A DNA stretch of 64,000 nt, taken from positions 29,501 to 93,500 of the forward strand of contig NZ_WKJN01000025.1 in assembly GCF_009674495.1 (NCBI RefSeq), read 5' to 3'. Below, in pieces: positions 1 through 7,803 of the stretch (position 1 is its first letter; each line of letters begins with the position of its first letter). Source of the stretch: Duganella alba (GTDB lineage: Bacteria; Pseudomonadota; Gammaproteobacteria; Burkholderiales; Burkholderiaceae_D). The translations under genes and the position numbers were made by a program. The notes under the pieces were generated by a model. It saw only the letters and a list, made by a program, of their open reading frames with translations. It made no database searches and had not been told where the DNA came from.

Positions 1-1
1 C

Positions 2-367
2 ACGATCGCCCGCGCGCTGCGCAAGATTCATGCGTCGTTCGGCGAGGAGCTGGACGTTGGCCAGCTGGCCAGCGAGGCCCATATGAGCGTGGCGACGTTC
101 CACCACCACTTCAAGGCCGTCACCAGCACCTCGCCGATGCAGTACCTGAAGTCGACCCGGCTACACCAGGCACGGCTGCTGATGCTGCGCAACGGCATGT
201 CGGTGGCGGCGGCCAGCGCGCGCGTCGGCTACGAAAGTTCGTCGCAGTTCAGCCGGGAATTCAAGCGCCTGTTCGGCCGTAGTCCGGTGGAGGAGGTCGA
301 GCACATGCGCAAGACCTTTGCCACGCCGGACCCGCAGCCGTCACCGTGGTATGTGGCGGCGCACTAG
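2..367 (+). CDS. AraC-family transcriptional regulator, C-terminal part (5' end outside window)
   Basis: This is the DNA-binding half of an AraC/XylS activator; the frame is open to the window edge, so the start lies upstream. Two helix-turn-helix units are visible. The first runs over the segment LDVGQLASEAHMSVATFHHH, and the second over VAAASARVGYESSSQFSREF, followed by the family ending FKRLFGRSP. The 'MSVATFHHHFKAVTSTSPMQ' style is typical of the subgroup with an AraC_N effector domain, often beside oxidoreductase genes; that is inference because the sensor half is missing. Its TAG stop overlaps the stop of the convergent AraC gene by two bases (CTAG). Confidence 0.88.
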   Translation, partial: TIARALRKIHASFGEELDVGQLASEAHMSVATFHHHFKAVTSTSPMQYLKSTRLHQARLLMLRNGMSVAAASARVGYESSSQFSREFKRLFGRSPVEEVEHMRKTFATPDPQPSPWYVAAH

Positions 368-1161
368 CCGCCCTGGAATTGCGCGAAGCGCGCCGGTGTG
401 GTGCCGAGAATGCGGCGGAACAGCGCGATAAAGCTGCTGACGCTGTCGTAGCCCAGGCTGAGCGCCACCGTGGTGACGGAAGCGCCGCCGTTCAGCAGCG
501 CCATGCCTTTCTGCAGGCGCGCCACCTGCCGCCATTCCACCACCGACATGCCGGTCTCATTGCGGAAGTGCCGCGTCAGGCTGCGGCGCGACCAGCCCAG
601 CTGATCGGCCCAGGCATCGAGATCGGTTTCGTCGGCCGGGTCTTCGGCGATGGCGGCGGCCATCGCCAGCAGGCGCGGGTGATGCGGCATGGTCAGGTGC
701 AGCGGATCGGGTTCGGCCGTGCGGATTTCGTCCAGGAACACGTTCATCACGCGGAAACCGGCCGCATCGGGCGGCATGCCGTCGGGCCATCGGCACATGC
801 GTTCCATCAGCGACACCGCCAGCGGCGACATGCGCAGCGCCAGCGACTGCTCGGGAAAGCCGACGCACAGCGATGGCGCGATATGAATCGTGTGGCCGGC
901 CAGGCCGGGTTTGAGCGTGCTGCCGTGGACGCTGGCGGCGTGCGGCATGTAGGGCGGAATCCAGCCCAGTCGTCCGGGCGGCAGCACCTGGCGGTTGCCG
1001 CCGGCCTCGACCAGAATCACGCCCTGCGCCGGGATGTACATCTGGCCTTCCGGATGGTGATGGGCGAGCTTGCCCTTGCCGACGCCGCCGTCGGTATGTT
1101 GTGCCGCCACGTAGATCGGCATCTCGTCAGTCAGCCGCTTGTCGCCGTAGTAGTTGCTCAT
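364..1161 (-). CDS. AraC-family transcriptional regulator with N-terminal cupin
   Basis: A full-length 265-residue regulator. Residues about 20-90 form a small cupin-like sensor (HHHPEGQMYIPAQG, then LPPGRLGWIPPYMPHA), as in the NimR/YeaM group of AraC proteins. Residues about 165-262 carry two HTH motifs (LDAWADQLGWSRRSLTRHFR and VTTVALSLGYDSVSSFIALF) and the closing FRRILGTTPARF. It likely senses a small molecule through the cupin and controls a nearby efflux or metabolic gene, but the target is not evident. It is convergent with the AraC fragment on its left and divergent from the phosphatase-like gene on its right, with about 100 bases between them. Confidence 0.9.
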   Translation of the reverse strand: MSNYYGDKRLTDEMPIYVAAQHTDGGVGKGKLAHHHPEGQMYIPAQGVILVEAGGNRQVLPPGRLGWIPPYMPHAASVHGSTLKPGLAGHTIHIAPSLCVGFPEQSLALRMSPLAVSLMERMCRWPDGMPPDAAGFRVMNVFLDEIRTAEPDPLHLTMPHHPRLLAMAAAIAEDPADETDLDAWADQLGWSRRSLTRHFRNETGMSVVEWRQVARLQKGMALLNGGASVTTVALSLGYDSVSSFIALFRRILGTTPARFAQFQGG

Positions 1162-1258
1162 GTCGTGGCCCGATTGCGTTATCAGTTGTCCGTTTGCAGT
1201 TAGCGGACTTTGAATTCTACAGGCAATCTACAGCTTTCATCCACTGCAAGGAAAAAGC

Positions 1259-1936
1259 ATGACTGCAATCGATACGGAAGGCGTATTGGAGCTGGTGCGC
1301 GAGGTAGGCGCCGGCCTGTGCGCGACCTTCTGGCGCAGCACGCCGGCCGTGAGCATGGATGACGTCCGAGCTGCCGAGGCGGCGTTGCGGCGTCAGCTGG
1401 CCGAAGACTATCCCGCCATCGCCTGGGCCGACGGCCTGCTCAGCGAGGCGGACGCCCGCAGCGGCGAGTACTGGATTTGCGATGCGGTCGATGGCGTCGA
1501 GCAGTTCCTGCGCGCCATTCCCAACTGGTGCATGTCGCTGACCTTGATGCGCGAAGGTGTACCGGTGTTGGCCGTCATCTACGACGCCATGCATGACGAG
1601 ATGTTTCATGCGCTGTGGCGCCATGGCGCCTGGTACAACGGTTCGCCGGTGCGCGTTGGCGCGCGGCAGGATACGCCGCTGGTGGCGACCCGGAGCCTCG
1701 GTCCGGCCGCGCTGCAACTGGCATATGTGGCGTGCGGCCGGCTGGATGGCTTCTGGCAGCATGGAAACGACGGCTGCCGCTGCATCGGCGGCGCCTTGCT
1801 GGTTCGCGAAGCCGGCGGCATGGCGACGCAGGCGGACGGCCAGCCTTACCATCTGACCGCACGCGGCATCGCTGTTGCGGCGCCGGTCCTGCATGCGTCC
1901 GTGCTGCGGCGCTTGCAGGACCGGCTGGCGGCGTAG
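1259..1936 (+). CDS. Inositol monophosphatase-family protein, probably degenerate
   Basis: The fold is that of the FIG/IMPase superfamily (Mg-dependent sugar or inositol phosphate phosphatases). The GEYWICDAVDG segment matches the GEYxWxxDPIDGT core and keeps both Asp residues, and the C-terminal GALLVREAGG matches the usual GxLLVxEAGG. At 225 residues it is shorter than the usual 250-270. The normal WD metal-site motif before GALLVREAGG is replaced: the aligned stretch reads NDGCRCIGG, with Cys-Arg where Trp-Asp belongs. The Thr of DGT is Val. The protein may therefore be inactive or have altered chemistry. The start is supported by AAGGAAAAAGC before the ATG. Confidence 0.8.
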   Translation: MTAIDTEGVLELVREVGAGLCATFWRSTPAVSMDDVRAAEAALRRQLAEDYPAIAWADGLLSEADARSGEYWICDAVDGVEQFLRAIPNWCMSLTLMREGVPVLAVIYDAMHDEMFHALWRHGAWYNGSPVRVGARQDTPLVATRSLGPAALQLAYVACGRLDGFWQHGNDGCRCIGGALLVREAGGMATQADGQPYHLTARGIAVAAPVLHASVLRRLQDRLAA

Positions 1937-1943
1937 GGCGCTG

Positions 1944-2267
1944 CTACTTGTTGCCGCCCTTGGCCGCTTGCTCGGAACCGTTGTTGCGGTTCTTCTCGGC
2001 GTTGGCGCGGGCGGCGGACTGGCGGCTTTCACCGCCCTTGCGGCCGATGGCGGCCATGTGCTCGCGGTCGCGGCTGACCGCTTCGCCGCCTTTCTGGCCG
2101 GCGCGGCGTGCTTCCTCCGAATCGAATTCGTGCGCCGTGCCTTTCTGGTGCGCCGCTTGCCCGCCCTTGCTGGCGATGGCGCGCTGGGTTGCTTCGTCCA
2201 TTGCGGCAAAGCCGCGCTTGGCAGTGCCCTTGGGCTTGCCCTGATCGTTGCTGGTGTTGTTGGCCAT
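1944..2267 (-). CDS. KGG-motif general stress protein
   Basis: A 107-residue hydrophilic protein with repeated KGG boxes (ASKGGQAAH, GQKGGEAVS, GRKGGESR and a terminal AAKGG). It also has the conserved RGFAAMD segment of the stress-induced GsiB/YciG-like KGG family. Such proteins are abundant under general stress and desiccation; their molecular role is unclear. I chose the inner Met at 2267 because GGAGGG lies directly before it. A longer frame reaches 2321 but lacks such a site. It is convergent with the phosphatase-like gene. Confidence 0.85.
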   Translation of the reverse strand: MANNTSNDQGKPKGTAKRGFAAMDEATQRAIASKGGQAAHQKGTAHEFDSEEARRAGQKGGEAVSRDREHMAAIGRKGGESRQSAARANAEKNRNNGSEQAAKGGNK

Positions 2268-2352
2268 AGGTCCCTCCGTCGAATGGTAAAAAAACAGCAG
2301 GCTGGCCCCGCTGTTCTGCATGTTAGATAGGCAAGATTGACGAAAGTTCCAG

Positions 2353-2796
2353 TTAATGCCGCTGTTGGCCTCCGGTCTGAAAGCGCGCCAGCTGCTCGGC
2401 GGCGCGCGCGCTTTGGGCGGTGGCTTCCTGCACCAGTTGCTCGGTCAAGGAAGTGGCGGAGCGCTGCACGCCGGGCATATGGCTGGCGGCCACCTCGGTG
2501 ATGCCGGCATGGCTGCGACTCAATACTTCGGCAAGGCGGTGCTGGTAGGTGGCGAGGGATTTTCTGCCCGGTGTGAACAGGGCGGCGAAGGCGGAACCAA
2601 GCTGGCCGGCGTCCTGGCTGGACATGATGCGCTGGCCGTTGGCGCCGGCTTCGGCAATCAGGTCACGGCCCAGTTGCATGTTCAGCTGGCTGACGCTTTG
2701 AGTGGTTTCGATCATGCGCTGCATGACATCGACGTAAAAGCCGATCAGGGTTTCGAAATGCGATGCGATCGCGGAAGAGGGGAGTTGTGGGAACAT
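2353..2796 (-). CDS. Phasin-family protein (polyhydroxyalkanoate granule-associated)
   Basis: A 147-residue, almost wholly helical amphipathic protein (SQLNMQLGRDLIAEAGANGQ, then LATYQHRLAEVLSRSHAGIT) ending in a long helix rich in Ala, Gln and Glu. This is the pattern of Phasin_2 proteins, which coat polyhydroxyalkanoate granules. It has no signal peptide or membrane segment. The family is usually present in PHA-storing Burkholderiales. No PHA synthase is seen in this window, so the link to storage is by family only. Confidence 0.82.
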   Translation of the reverse strand: MFPQLPSSAIASHFETLIGFYVDVMQRMIETTQSVSQLNMQLGRDLIAEAGANGQRIMSSQDAGQLGSAFAALFTPGRKSLATYQHRLAEVLSRSHAGITEVAASHMPGVQRSATSLTEQLVQEATAQSARAAEQLARFQTGGQQRH

Positions 2797-2861
2797 AATG
2801 AGTCCTCGGCGTGTTGGCGATACAGGGATAGACGCCGAGGCAGACAGAAGGTTCCGCGTTT

Positions 2862-3881
2862 TTACGGCGTCGCCACCTGTAACACCAGTTTGCCGAAGTT
2901 CTTCCCTTCAAACAGCATGTTCAGCGCCTGCGGGAAGTTTTCCAGACCCTGCACCACGTCTTCCTTGCTCTTGATCTTGCCGTCCTTCATCCAGCCGGCC
3001 AATGCGGCCACGCCGATCTGGTAGCGGTCGGCGTAATCGAACACCACGATGCCTTCCATGCGCGCACGGTTGACCAGCAGCGCCAGGTAGTTCGACGGCC
3101 CCTTCACCGGCGTGGTGTTGTTGTACTGCGAGATGGCGCCGCAGATGACGATGCGCGCCTTCATGTTGATACGGGTGAGGACGGTGTCGAGGATCTCGCC
3201 GCCGACGTTGTCGAAGTAGACGTCCACGCCTTGCGGGCAGTGCTGCTTGAGGCCGTCCTTGACCGAGTCGTTCTTGTAGTCGATGCAGGCGTCGAAGCCC
3301 AGTTCATTGACCACGAAGTCGCATTTTTCCTTGCCGCCGGCAATGCCGACCACGCGGCAGCCCAATTGCTTGGCGACCTGGCCGACCGTCTGGCCGACCG
3401 CGCCGGCCGCGCCGGACACCACCACCGTATCGCCGGCCTTCGGCTGGCCCGATTCGATCAGGCCGAAGTAGGCCGTCATGCCCGGCATGCCCAGCGTGTT
3501 CAGGTAGGTGGTCAGCGGCGCCAGTTTCGGATCGACCTTATGGAAGGCGGCCTGCTTGTCGTCGCCGGCGCCGGTCCAGTAGCGCTGCACGCCGGTGCCG
3601 CCCTGCACGTAGTCGCCCGCCTTGTATTTCGGCGATTTCGACTCCACCACCACGCCGACGCCGCCGGCGCGCATCACCTCGCCAATGGCGACCGGGCGGA
3701 TGTAGGATTTGCCTTCGTTCATCCAGCCGCGCATGGCCGGATCGAGCGACAGGTACAGCACCTTGATGCGGACTTCACCATCGGCCAGTTCGCGCAGCGG
3801 TTCGTCGACCTGTTGCCAGTCGCTGTCCTTGACCATGCCGACCGGACGCGCGGCCAGGCGGAATTGCAGATTTGTCTCCAT
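2862..3881 (-). CDS. NADP-dependent zinc-less MDR oxidoreductase (CurA/YncB type)
   Basis: A 339-residue medium-chain reductase that probably reduces alpha,beta-unsaturated ketones or aldehydes with NADPH. The Rossmann motif SGAAGAVGQTVGQVAKQLG sits near residue 155, followed by GIAGGKEKCDFV. The C-terminus has the typical ENFPQALNMLFEGKNFGKLV. It lacks the zinc-binding cysteines of alcohol dehydrogenases. Length and motif order match leukotriene B4 12-hydroxydehydrogenase/CurA homologues. It is divergent from purU across about 120 bases. Confidence 0.92.
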   Translation of the reverse strand: METNLQFRLAARPVGMVKDSDWQQVDEPLRELADGEVRIKVLYLSLDPAMRGWMNEGKSYIRPVAIGEVMRAGGVGVVVESKSPKYKAGDYVQGGTGVQRYWTGAGDDKQAAFHKVDPKLAPLTTYLNTLGMPGMTAYFGLIESGQPKAGDTVVVSGAAGAVGQTVGQVAKQLGCRVVGIAGGKEKCDFVVNELGFDACIDYKNDSVKDGLKQHCPQGVDVYFDNVGGEILDTVLTRINMKARIVICGAISQYNNTTPVKGPSNYLALLVNRARMEGIVVFDYADRYQIGVAALAGWMKDGKIKSKEDVVQGLENFPQALNMLFEGKNFGKLVLQVATP

Positions 3882-4003
3882 TGGATATCCTCCTTGTGTG
3901 GGTGTGGATGACTATAGCTCAAATTGCACGCTCGTGCTATTTTTGTCGCGACAGACAAGGCGTGCGACAATAGCTGTCTTTTGTCCAACCTCTTACGGTA
4001 GTC

Positions 4004-4873
4004 ATGAGCAATCCCGAATACATTTTGACACTCTCTTGCCTGGATCAGCGCGGAATCGTTCATCGCGTGTCGGGTTTCCTGGCTGACCACGGCTGCAACA
4101 TCATCGACTCGGCCCAGTTCGGCGATAGCGAGTCGAAATTGTTCTTCATGCGCGTGCATTTCGCGCGCGAAGACAGCACCATCAACGATGACCTGCTGCG
4201 CGCCGATTTCGGCCTGCTGGCGGCCGACATGCAGCTGGACTGGGAGCTGCGCGACGCCCACTACAAGCCGCGCGTGATGCTGATGGTGTCGAAGATCGGC
4301 CATTGCCTGAACGACCTGCTGTTCCGCTACAAGAGCGGGCTGCTGCCGGTGGAAATTCCGGCCATCGTGTCCAACCACATGGACTTCTACCAGCTGGCGG
4401 CCAGCTACAATATTCCGTTCCACCACCTGCCGCTGGCCACCGGCGCGCCGCAGGAAGCCAAGCTGGCGCAGGAAGCCAGGATCATCGAGCTGATGGACAC
4501 GCACAAGATCGACCTGGTGGTGCTGGCGCGCTACATGCAGATCCTGTCGCCGGGCCTGTGCACGGCGCTGAAGGGCAAGGCGATCAATATCCACCACTCG
4601 TTCCTGCCGAGCTTCAAGGGCGCCAAGCCGTATGCGCAGGCGCACCACCGCGGCGTCAAGCTGATCGGCGCGACCGCGCACTTCGTCACCGGCGACCTGG
4701 ACGAAGGTCCGATCATCGAGCAGGACGTCGAACGCGTCGATCACTCGATGGATGCCGACACCTTGTCGGCCATCGGCCGCGATGTCGAATGCGTGGTGCT
4801 GGCGCGTGCAGTGAAATGGTTTGTCGAACACCGCATTTTGCAAAACGGCGATAAAACCGTCGTCTTTAAGTAA
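4004..4873 (+). CDS. purU: Formyltetrahydrofolate deformylase
   Basis: PurU hydrolyses 10-formyl-THF to THF and formate, balancing one-carbon pools and feeding PurT. The 289-residue protein has an N-terminal ACT domain (about residues 6-80) and a formyltransferase-like domain (about 88-289). Catalytic residues are visible: N195 and H197 in INIHHSFLPSF and D233 in GDLDEGPII. The Met at 4004 gives the standard N-terminus. A yaeQ-like gene follows after 18 bases and is probably co-transcribed. Confidence 0.96.
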   Translation: MSNPEYILTLSCLDQRGIVHRVSGFLADHGCNIIDSAQFGDSESKLFFMRVHFAREDSTINDDLLRADFGLLAADMQLDWELRDAHYKPRVMLMVSKIGHCLNDLLFRYKSGLLPVEIPAIVSNHMDFYQLAASYNIPFHHLPLATGAPQEAKLAQEARIIELMDTHKIDLVVLARYMQILSPGLCTALKGKAINIHHSFLPSFKGAKPYAQAHHRGVKLIGATAHFVTGDLDEGPIIEQDVERVDHSMDADTLSAIGRDVECVVLARAVKWFVEHRILQNGDKTVVFK

Positions 4874-4891
4874 TCCGTCACAGAGAATCGA

Positions 4892-5434
4892 ATGGCACTC
4901 AAGGCAACAATCTATAAAGCAGAACTGTCGATTGCGGACATGGACCGCAATTACTACGAAACGCACCAGCTGACGCTGGCGCGCCACCCATCGGAAACCG
5001 ACGAGCGCATGATGGTGCGCCTGGTCGCCTTCGCCATCCACGCCAACGAGGCGCTGACCTTCACCAAGGGCCTGTTCGATGTTGAAGAGCCGGACCTGTG
5101 GCAGAAGGATCTGACCGGCGCGATCGAGCTGTCGATCGAAGTCGGCCAGCCGGATGAGAAGGTGATCCTGAAGGCCTGCGGCCGTTCCGAGCACGTCTAC
5201 GTCTACAGCTATGCGGCGACCAGCCACATCTGGTGGAAAGCGCTGGCCAACAAGGTCGAGCGCTGCAAGAACCTGACCGTGGTCGACCTCGACGCCGCCG
5301 CCACCGAGCAGCTGGGCAAGATGGCGCAACGCACGATGCAGTTCCAATGCACCATCCAGGACGGCCAGATCTGGCTGACCGACGGCACCGAGACCGTCGA
5401 AATCACCCGCGAAGTACTGAAGGCCGAGCGTTAA
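4892..5434 (+). CDS. YaeQ-family protein
   Basis: A 180-residue cytoplasmic protein with the YaeQ signature start (MALKATIYKAELSIADMDRN, then YYETHQLTLARHPSETDERM). YaeQ has a PD-(D/E)XK nuclease-like fold; the E. coli member is an uncharacterised protein once thought to compensate for RfaH loss. The acidic residues of the fold (DVEEPDLW, IEVGQPDEKVILKA) are retained, so a nuclease role is possible but unproven. It follows purU closely. Its stop overlaps the convergent amidohydrolase gene by four bases. Confidence 0.92.
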   Translation: MALKATIYKAELSIADMDRNYYETHQLTLARHPSETDERMMVRLVAFAIHANEALTFTKGLFDVEEPDLWQKDLTGAIELSIEVGQPDEKVILKACGRSEHVYVYSYAATSHIWWKALANKVERCKNLTVVDLDAAATEQLGKMAQRTMQFQCTIQDGQIWLTDGTETVEITREVLKAER

Positions 5435-6699
5435 TTCGCCTTCACGACGGCGCCGCCTTTCATGACCCACTGGACTTGCTCCAGTGCGCGCACATCCTTC
5501 AGCGGTTCGCCGTCGACGGCAATCAGGTCGGCGAATTTGCCGGCCTCGATGCTGCCAACCTTGTCACTCCATCCCAACAGATCGCTGGCGTTGACCGTCG
5601 CGGTGCGGATCGCCTGCGCCGGCGTCATGCCCAGCTTGACCAGCACGGCGAATTCGCGCGCGTTCAGGCCATGCGGGTAGACGGCGGCGTCGGTGCCGAA
5701 GGCGATCGGCACGCCGGCCTTGATCGCCTTGCCGATGTTGATGCGCGCCTGCGGCAGCACCACCTTGGCTTTTTCCAGCAGCGCCTTCGGCAGCTTGATC
5801 GCTTCGGCGTTTTCAATTAGCCAGTCGCCCAGGTACAGCGTGGGCACCAGGTAGGTCTTGTGCTCCTTCATCAGCTTGATGCCTTCGTCGTCGATGTAGG
5901 AGCCATGTTCGATCGAGTCAATGCCGGCCAGCACCGACAGCTTGATGCCGTCGCCGCCGTGCGCGTGGGCGGCGGTCTTGCGGCCGAGGCGATGGGCGTC
6001 GCCGATGATGGCCTTTAATTCCTCCAGCGTGTATTGCGAGGTGCGCGGATCGTCGCCGAACGACAGCACGCCGCCGGTGGCGCAGATCTTGATGACGTCG
6101 GCGCCGTACTTGATGTTGCGGCGCGTGACCTTCAGCGCCTCGGCGACGCCGTCGGCCACGCCGAGCGAGGTGGCCTTGTATTCGGGCGCGTGCATGGTGT
6201 CGTCGCAGTGGCCGCCGGTGATGCCCAGCGCGGGGCCGGAAGCCAGGATGCGCGGGCCGGGGACGTCGCCGTCGTTGATGGCGTCGCGCAGGCCGATGTC
6301 GGTGTAGCCGTCGGCGCCGACGTCGCGGATGGTGGTGAAGCCGGCGCGCAGCGTGGTCAGCGCGTTTTTGGCGCCGGCCAGGGTGATGCGCGGGATCGAT
6401 TTGGCGATGATGCTGTAGCCGGCGTCTTCCGGATTGCCGGTGATGTGGGTGTGGGCGTCGATCAGGCCGGGCAGCAGGGTCTTGTTGCCGAGGTCGATGA
6501 CTTGCGCGCCGGACGGGATGGCCAGCTTGCTGCCGGCGGCGGTGATGCGCTCGCCGCTGATGAGGACGACGGCGTTGTCGACCAGCGTGCCGCTGCGCAC
6601 GTCGACCATGTGGGCGGCCTTGATGGCGATGGTGGTGTCGGCGGCGATGGCGGAGGAGCAGGCGAGGAGCAGTGCGATGGATGAGGCGATGGCGTTCAA
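5431..6699 (-). CDS. Exported amidohydrolase (Xaa-Pro dipeptidase/imidazolonepropionase-like)
   Basis: A metal-dependent hydrolase of 422 residues in the amidohydrolase superfamily. The first 20 residues form a Sec signal peptide (ALLLACSSAIAA), so it acts in the periplasm. Metal-site motifs appear in order: DAHTH (81-85), the carbamylated-Lys segment VIKICATGG, AAHAHG, IEHGSYID and FGTDAAV. Related proteins hydrolyse Xaa-Pro or Xaa-Arg/Lys dipeptides, or organophosphates; the real substrate cannot be read from sequence. It stands alone between YaeQ and an Rpn gene. Confidence 0.9.
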   Translation of the reverse strand: MNAIASSIALLLACSSAIAADTTIAIKAAHMVDVRSGTLVDNAVVLISGERITAAGSKLAIPSGAQVIDLGNKTLLPGLIDAHTHITGNPEDAGYSIIAKSIPRITLAGAKNALTTLRAGFTTIRDVGADGYTDIGLRDAINDGDVPGPRILASGPALGITGGHCDDTMHAPEYKATSLGVADGVAEALKVTRRNIKYGADVIKICATGGVLSFGDDPRTSQYTLEELKAIIGDAHRLGRKTAAHAHGGDGIKLSVLAGIDSIEHGSYIDDEGIKLMKEHKTYLVPTLYLGDWLIENAEAIKLPKALLEKAKVVLPQARINIGKAIKAGVPIAFGTDAAVYPHGLNAREFAVLVKLGMTPAQAIRTATVNASDLLGWSDKVGSIEAGKFADLIAVDGEPLKDVRALEQVQWVMKGGAVVKAN

Positions 6700-6798
6700 G
6701 TATTTCTCCCTTGTTCGTTGATGACTTGTTGAGGAGAGCTAAACCGGGCTCGCCGCCTAGCGTACTCGGCAACGAAGGCGAAAGCTAGAATATTTTTC

Positions 6799-7803
6799 AT
6801 GAGCCCCCGTAGCGACAAGCTGTACAAGCAGCTGTTCTCCCATCCGGAAATCGTGCGCGATCTGGTGACGGGATTTTTGTCGGCCGATTGGGCACAGGGC
6901 TTGGCGGTGGGCGCGTTCGAGCGCGTCAACGCCAGCTATGCCAGCGATGGCGGCAAGGCGCGGCACGAGGATGTGGTGTGGCGGGCGTGCATCGGCGGCG
7001 AGTGGGTGTATGTCTACATTCTGCTGGAGTTCCAGGCGCGGCCGGACAAGTGGATGGCGTTGCGGATGCAGGTGTATGTCGGCTTGCTGTATCAGGATCT
7101 GGTGGCGCAGCACAAGCTGAGCAAGCATGGCAAGCTGCCACCGGTGCTGCCGATCGTGCTATACCATGGACATCAGCCTTGGCACGCGGCCACGGAGTTG
7201 GCGCAGCTGATGCTGACGCCGCCATCCGGTCTTGAGCGCTTCCAGGCGAATCAGCAATACATACTGCTCGACCGGCATCATGACAGCCAGCGCGGCGATA
7301 TCATCAGCCTTCTATTCCGCTTGCTGCATGCCCAAACCGGTAGCGAAATGCGTGCCGCTGTCGATTTGCTTGCGGAGCGTGTGCGACAGGACGATATGGC
7401 GTCGGCGCGCGAAAGCCTCAAACGCTGGATTCAGCTCACCTTGCAAGACGCGTCCGGCCTGACTAGCATGGATCTGGAGGAGGAATTTGCCATGAAAACA
7501 GCCAGAAAATTCACGACCGATGAAATGTTCAGTCCAGAAATCTTCGAGCGCCCAATCAGGGAAGCGGCTCACAAAGCTTCGGAGGAGGGACGCCAACAGG
7601 GACTGCAAGAAGGCGAGCTTCTCGCGATGCGGATGCTACTTGGTGACTTACTCGCCGGGAAAAAGATGCCTGCCGACCTGTCGCAAAAAATTTCCGAGGC
7701 AAACGCCGGCGAGTTGCGTGCGGCGATCAAGGCCTTGGCTGGCGGCGCCAGCCCCCGGCAGTTGTTTGCCGAGGGCCGAGGAGGCTTAGACAGCCATCAG
7801 TGA
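6799..7803 (+). CDS. Rpn-family recombination-promoting nuclease / putative transposase
   Basis: A 334-residue member of the Rpn (YhgA, Transposase_31) family of PD-(D/E)XK nucleases. The N-terminus carries the family signature (YKQLFSHPEIVRDLVTGFL). The nuclease core shows the Asp of HEDVVWR and the E-x-Q of ILLEFQARPD. The C-terminal part is charged and helical, with repeated glutamines (EEGRQQGLQEGELLAM). Members promote RecA-independent recombination, and some act in phage defence. No terminal repeats flank it here. Its 3' end overlaps the convergent gabD by 18 bases. Confidence 0.88.
   Translation: MSPRSDKLYKQLFSHPEIVRDLVTGFLSADWAQGLAVGAFERVNASYASDGGKARHEDVVWRACIGGEWVYVYILLEFQARPDKWMALRMQVYVGLLYQDLVAQHKLSKHGKLPPVLPIVLYHGHQPWHAATELAQLMLTPPSGLERFQANQQYILLDRHHDSQRGDIISLLFRLLHAQTGSEMRAAVDLLAERVRQDDMASARESLKRWIQLTLQDASGLTSMDLEEEFAMKTARKFTTDEMFSPEIFERPIREAAHKASEEGRQQGLQEGELLAMRMLLGDLLAGKKMPADLSQKISEANAGELRAAIKALAGGASPRQLFAEGRGGLDSHQ

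Noticed and set aside
3719..5470. 583-codon reverse frame
   Set aside because: Covers purU, the yaeQ-like gene and the start of the MDR reductase in a different frame; it is a shadow.
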